Assembly (NCBI GenBank): GCA_023150055.1
Contig: JAKLLP010000141.1
Coordinates: 297-5,990, forward strand
Direction of reading: 5' to 3'
DNA: 5,694 bases
From: Gammaproteobacteria bacterium
GTDB taxonomy: Bacteria > Pseudomonadota > Gammaproteobacteria > Steroidobacterales > GCA-2729495
The first letter of the stretch is position 1; each line of letters begins with the position of its first letter. Positions 5,640 through 5,694 of the stretch are shown here, in pieces. A program made the translations under genes and the position numbers. The notes under the pieces are model-generated. The model was not told where the DNA came from and searched no databases. It worked only from the letters and a program-made list of their open reading frames with translations.

Positions 5640-5694
5640 ATGCGCACCGCCTTCCTCGTCATCCTGACTCTGGCATTCAACACCCCACTCATCG
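5640..5694 (+). CDS. Start of a gene with a signal-peptide-like N-terminus (3' partial)
   Basis: The window ends after 18 codons, MRTAFLVILTLAFNTPLI. A single basic residue followed by an unbroken hydrophobic run is what an export signal or a first membrane segment looks like, so the product is probably secreted, periplasmic or membrane-bound. The start is well supported: AAGAGG (5626-5631) lies 8 nt before the ATG, and a TATAGT -10-like element lies further upstream. It is divergent from the lol operon and shares its intergenic region. The product cannot be identified from so few residues; no lipobox cysteine is visible in the part present. Confidence 0.6.
   Translation, partial: MRTAFLVILTLAFNTPLI

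Noticed and set aside
1..5694. CRISPR arrays, tRNA or rRNA genes, insertion-sequence ends, riboswitches
   Set aside because: No regularly spaced repeats, cloverleaf-like segments, transposase frames or recognisable leader structures were seen on either strand.

Overview
The window is GC-rich, with dense reading frames and a LolCDE-type lipoprotein exporter, which points to a Gram-negative proteobacterium. The gammaproteobacterial LolD signature and the nearby DUF2062 and ComEC genes suggest a gammaproteobacterium; the genus cannot be read from the sequence. The window is bacterial chromosome-like DNA with no tRNA, rRNA, CRISPR array or insertion sequence that I can see.

Layout from left to right. 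Bases 1 to about 147 carry, on the plus strand, an internal piece of a TolB/PD40-type beta-propeller protein. Bases about 118 to 501 carry, on the minus strand, the N-terminal ~128 residues of a ComEC/Rec2 competence channel. The two pieces meet abruptly, so ComEC is cut off inside its first soluble domain; this is either a real rearrangement or a chimeric assembly join. A short divergent gap separates comEC from a plus-strand DUF2062 membrane protein (598-1116). That gene ends tail to tail with a minus-strand sulfotransferase (1113-2114), the two stop codons sharing bases.

The rest is a tight minus-strand operon, read from right to left: a LolC/E-family permease (5380-4139), a second LolC/E-family permease (4127-2880), the ATPase LolD (2867-2133) and the sulfotransferase (2114-1113). 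Gaps are 11, 12 and 18 nt, with Shine-Dalgarno sequences overlapping or abutting the preceding stop codons. The two permeases plus LolD should form the inner-membrane complex that extracts mature lipoproteins and passes them to the chaperone LolA for delivery to the outer membrane. The order permease-permease-ATPase differs from the E. coli order lolC-lolD-lolE, and only one permease has a recognisable LolA-binding hook. The sulfotransferase is the unexpected passenger of this operon.

The right end (5381-5694) is a divergent intergenic region with a perfect 15-nt palindrome, a -10-like element and a strong ribosome binding site in front of the first 18 codons of a plus-strand gene with a signal-peptide-like start.

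The points most worth checking are the comEC/propeller junction, the sulfotransferase in the lol operon, the mixed LolC/LolE character of the permeases, and the operator-like palindrome.
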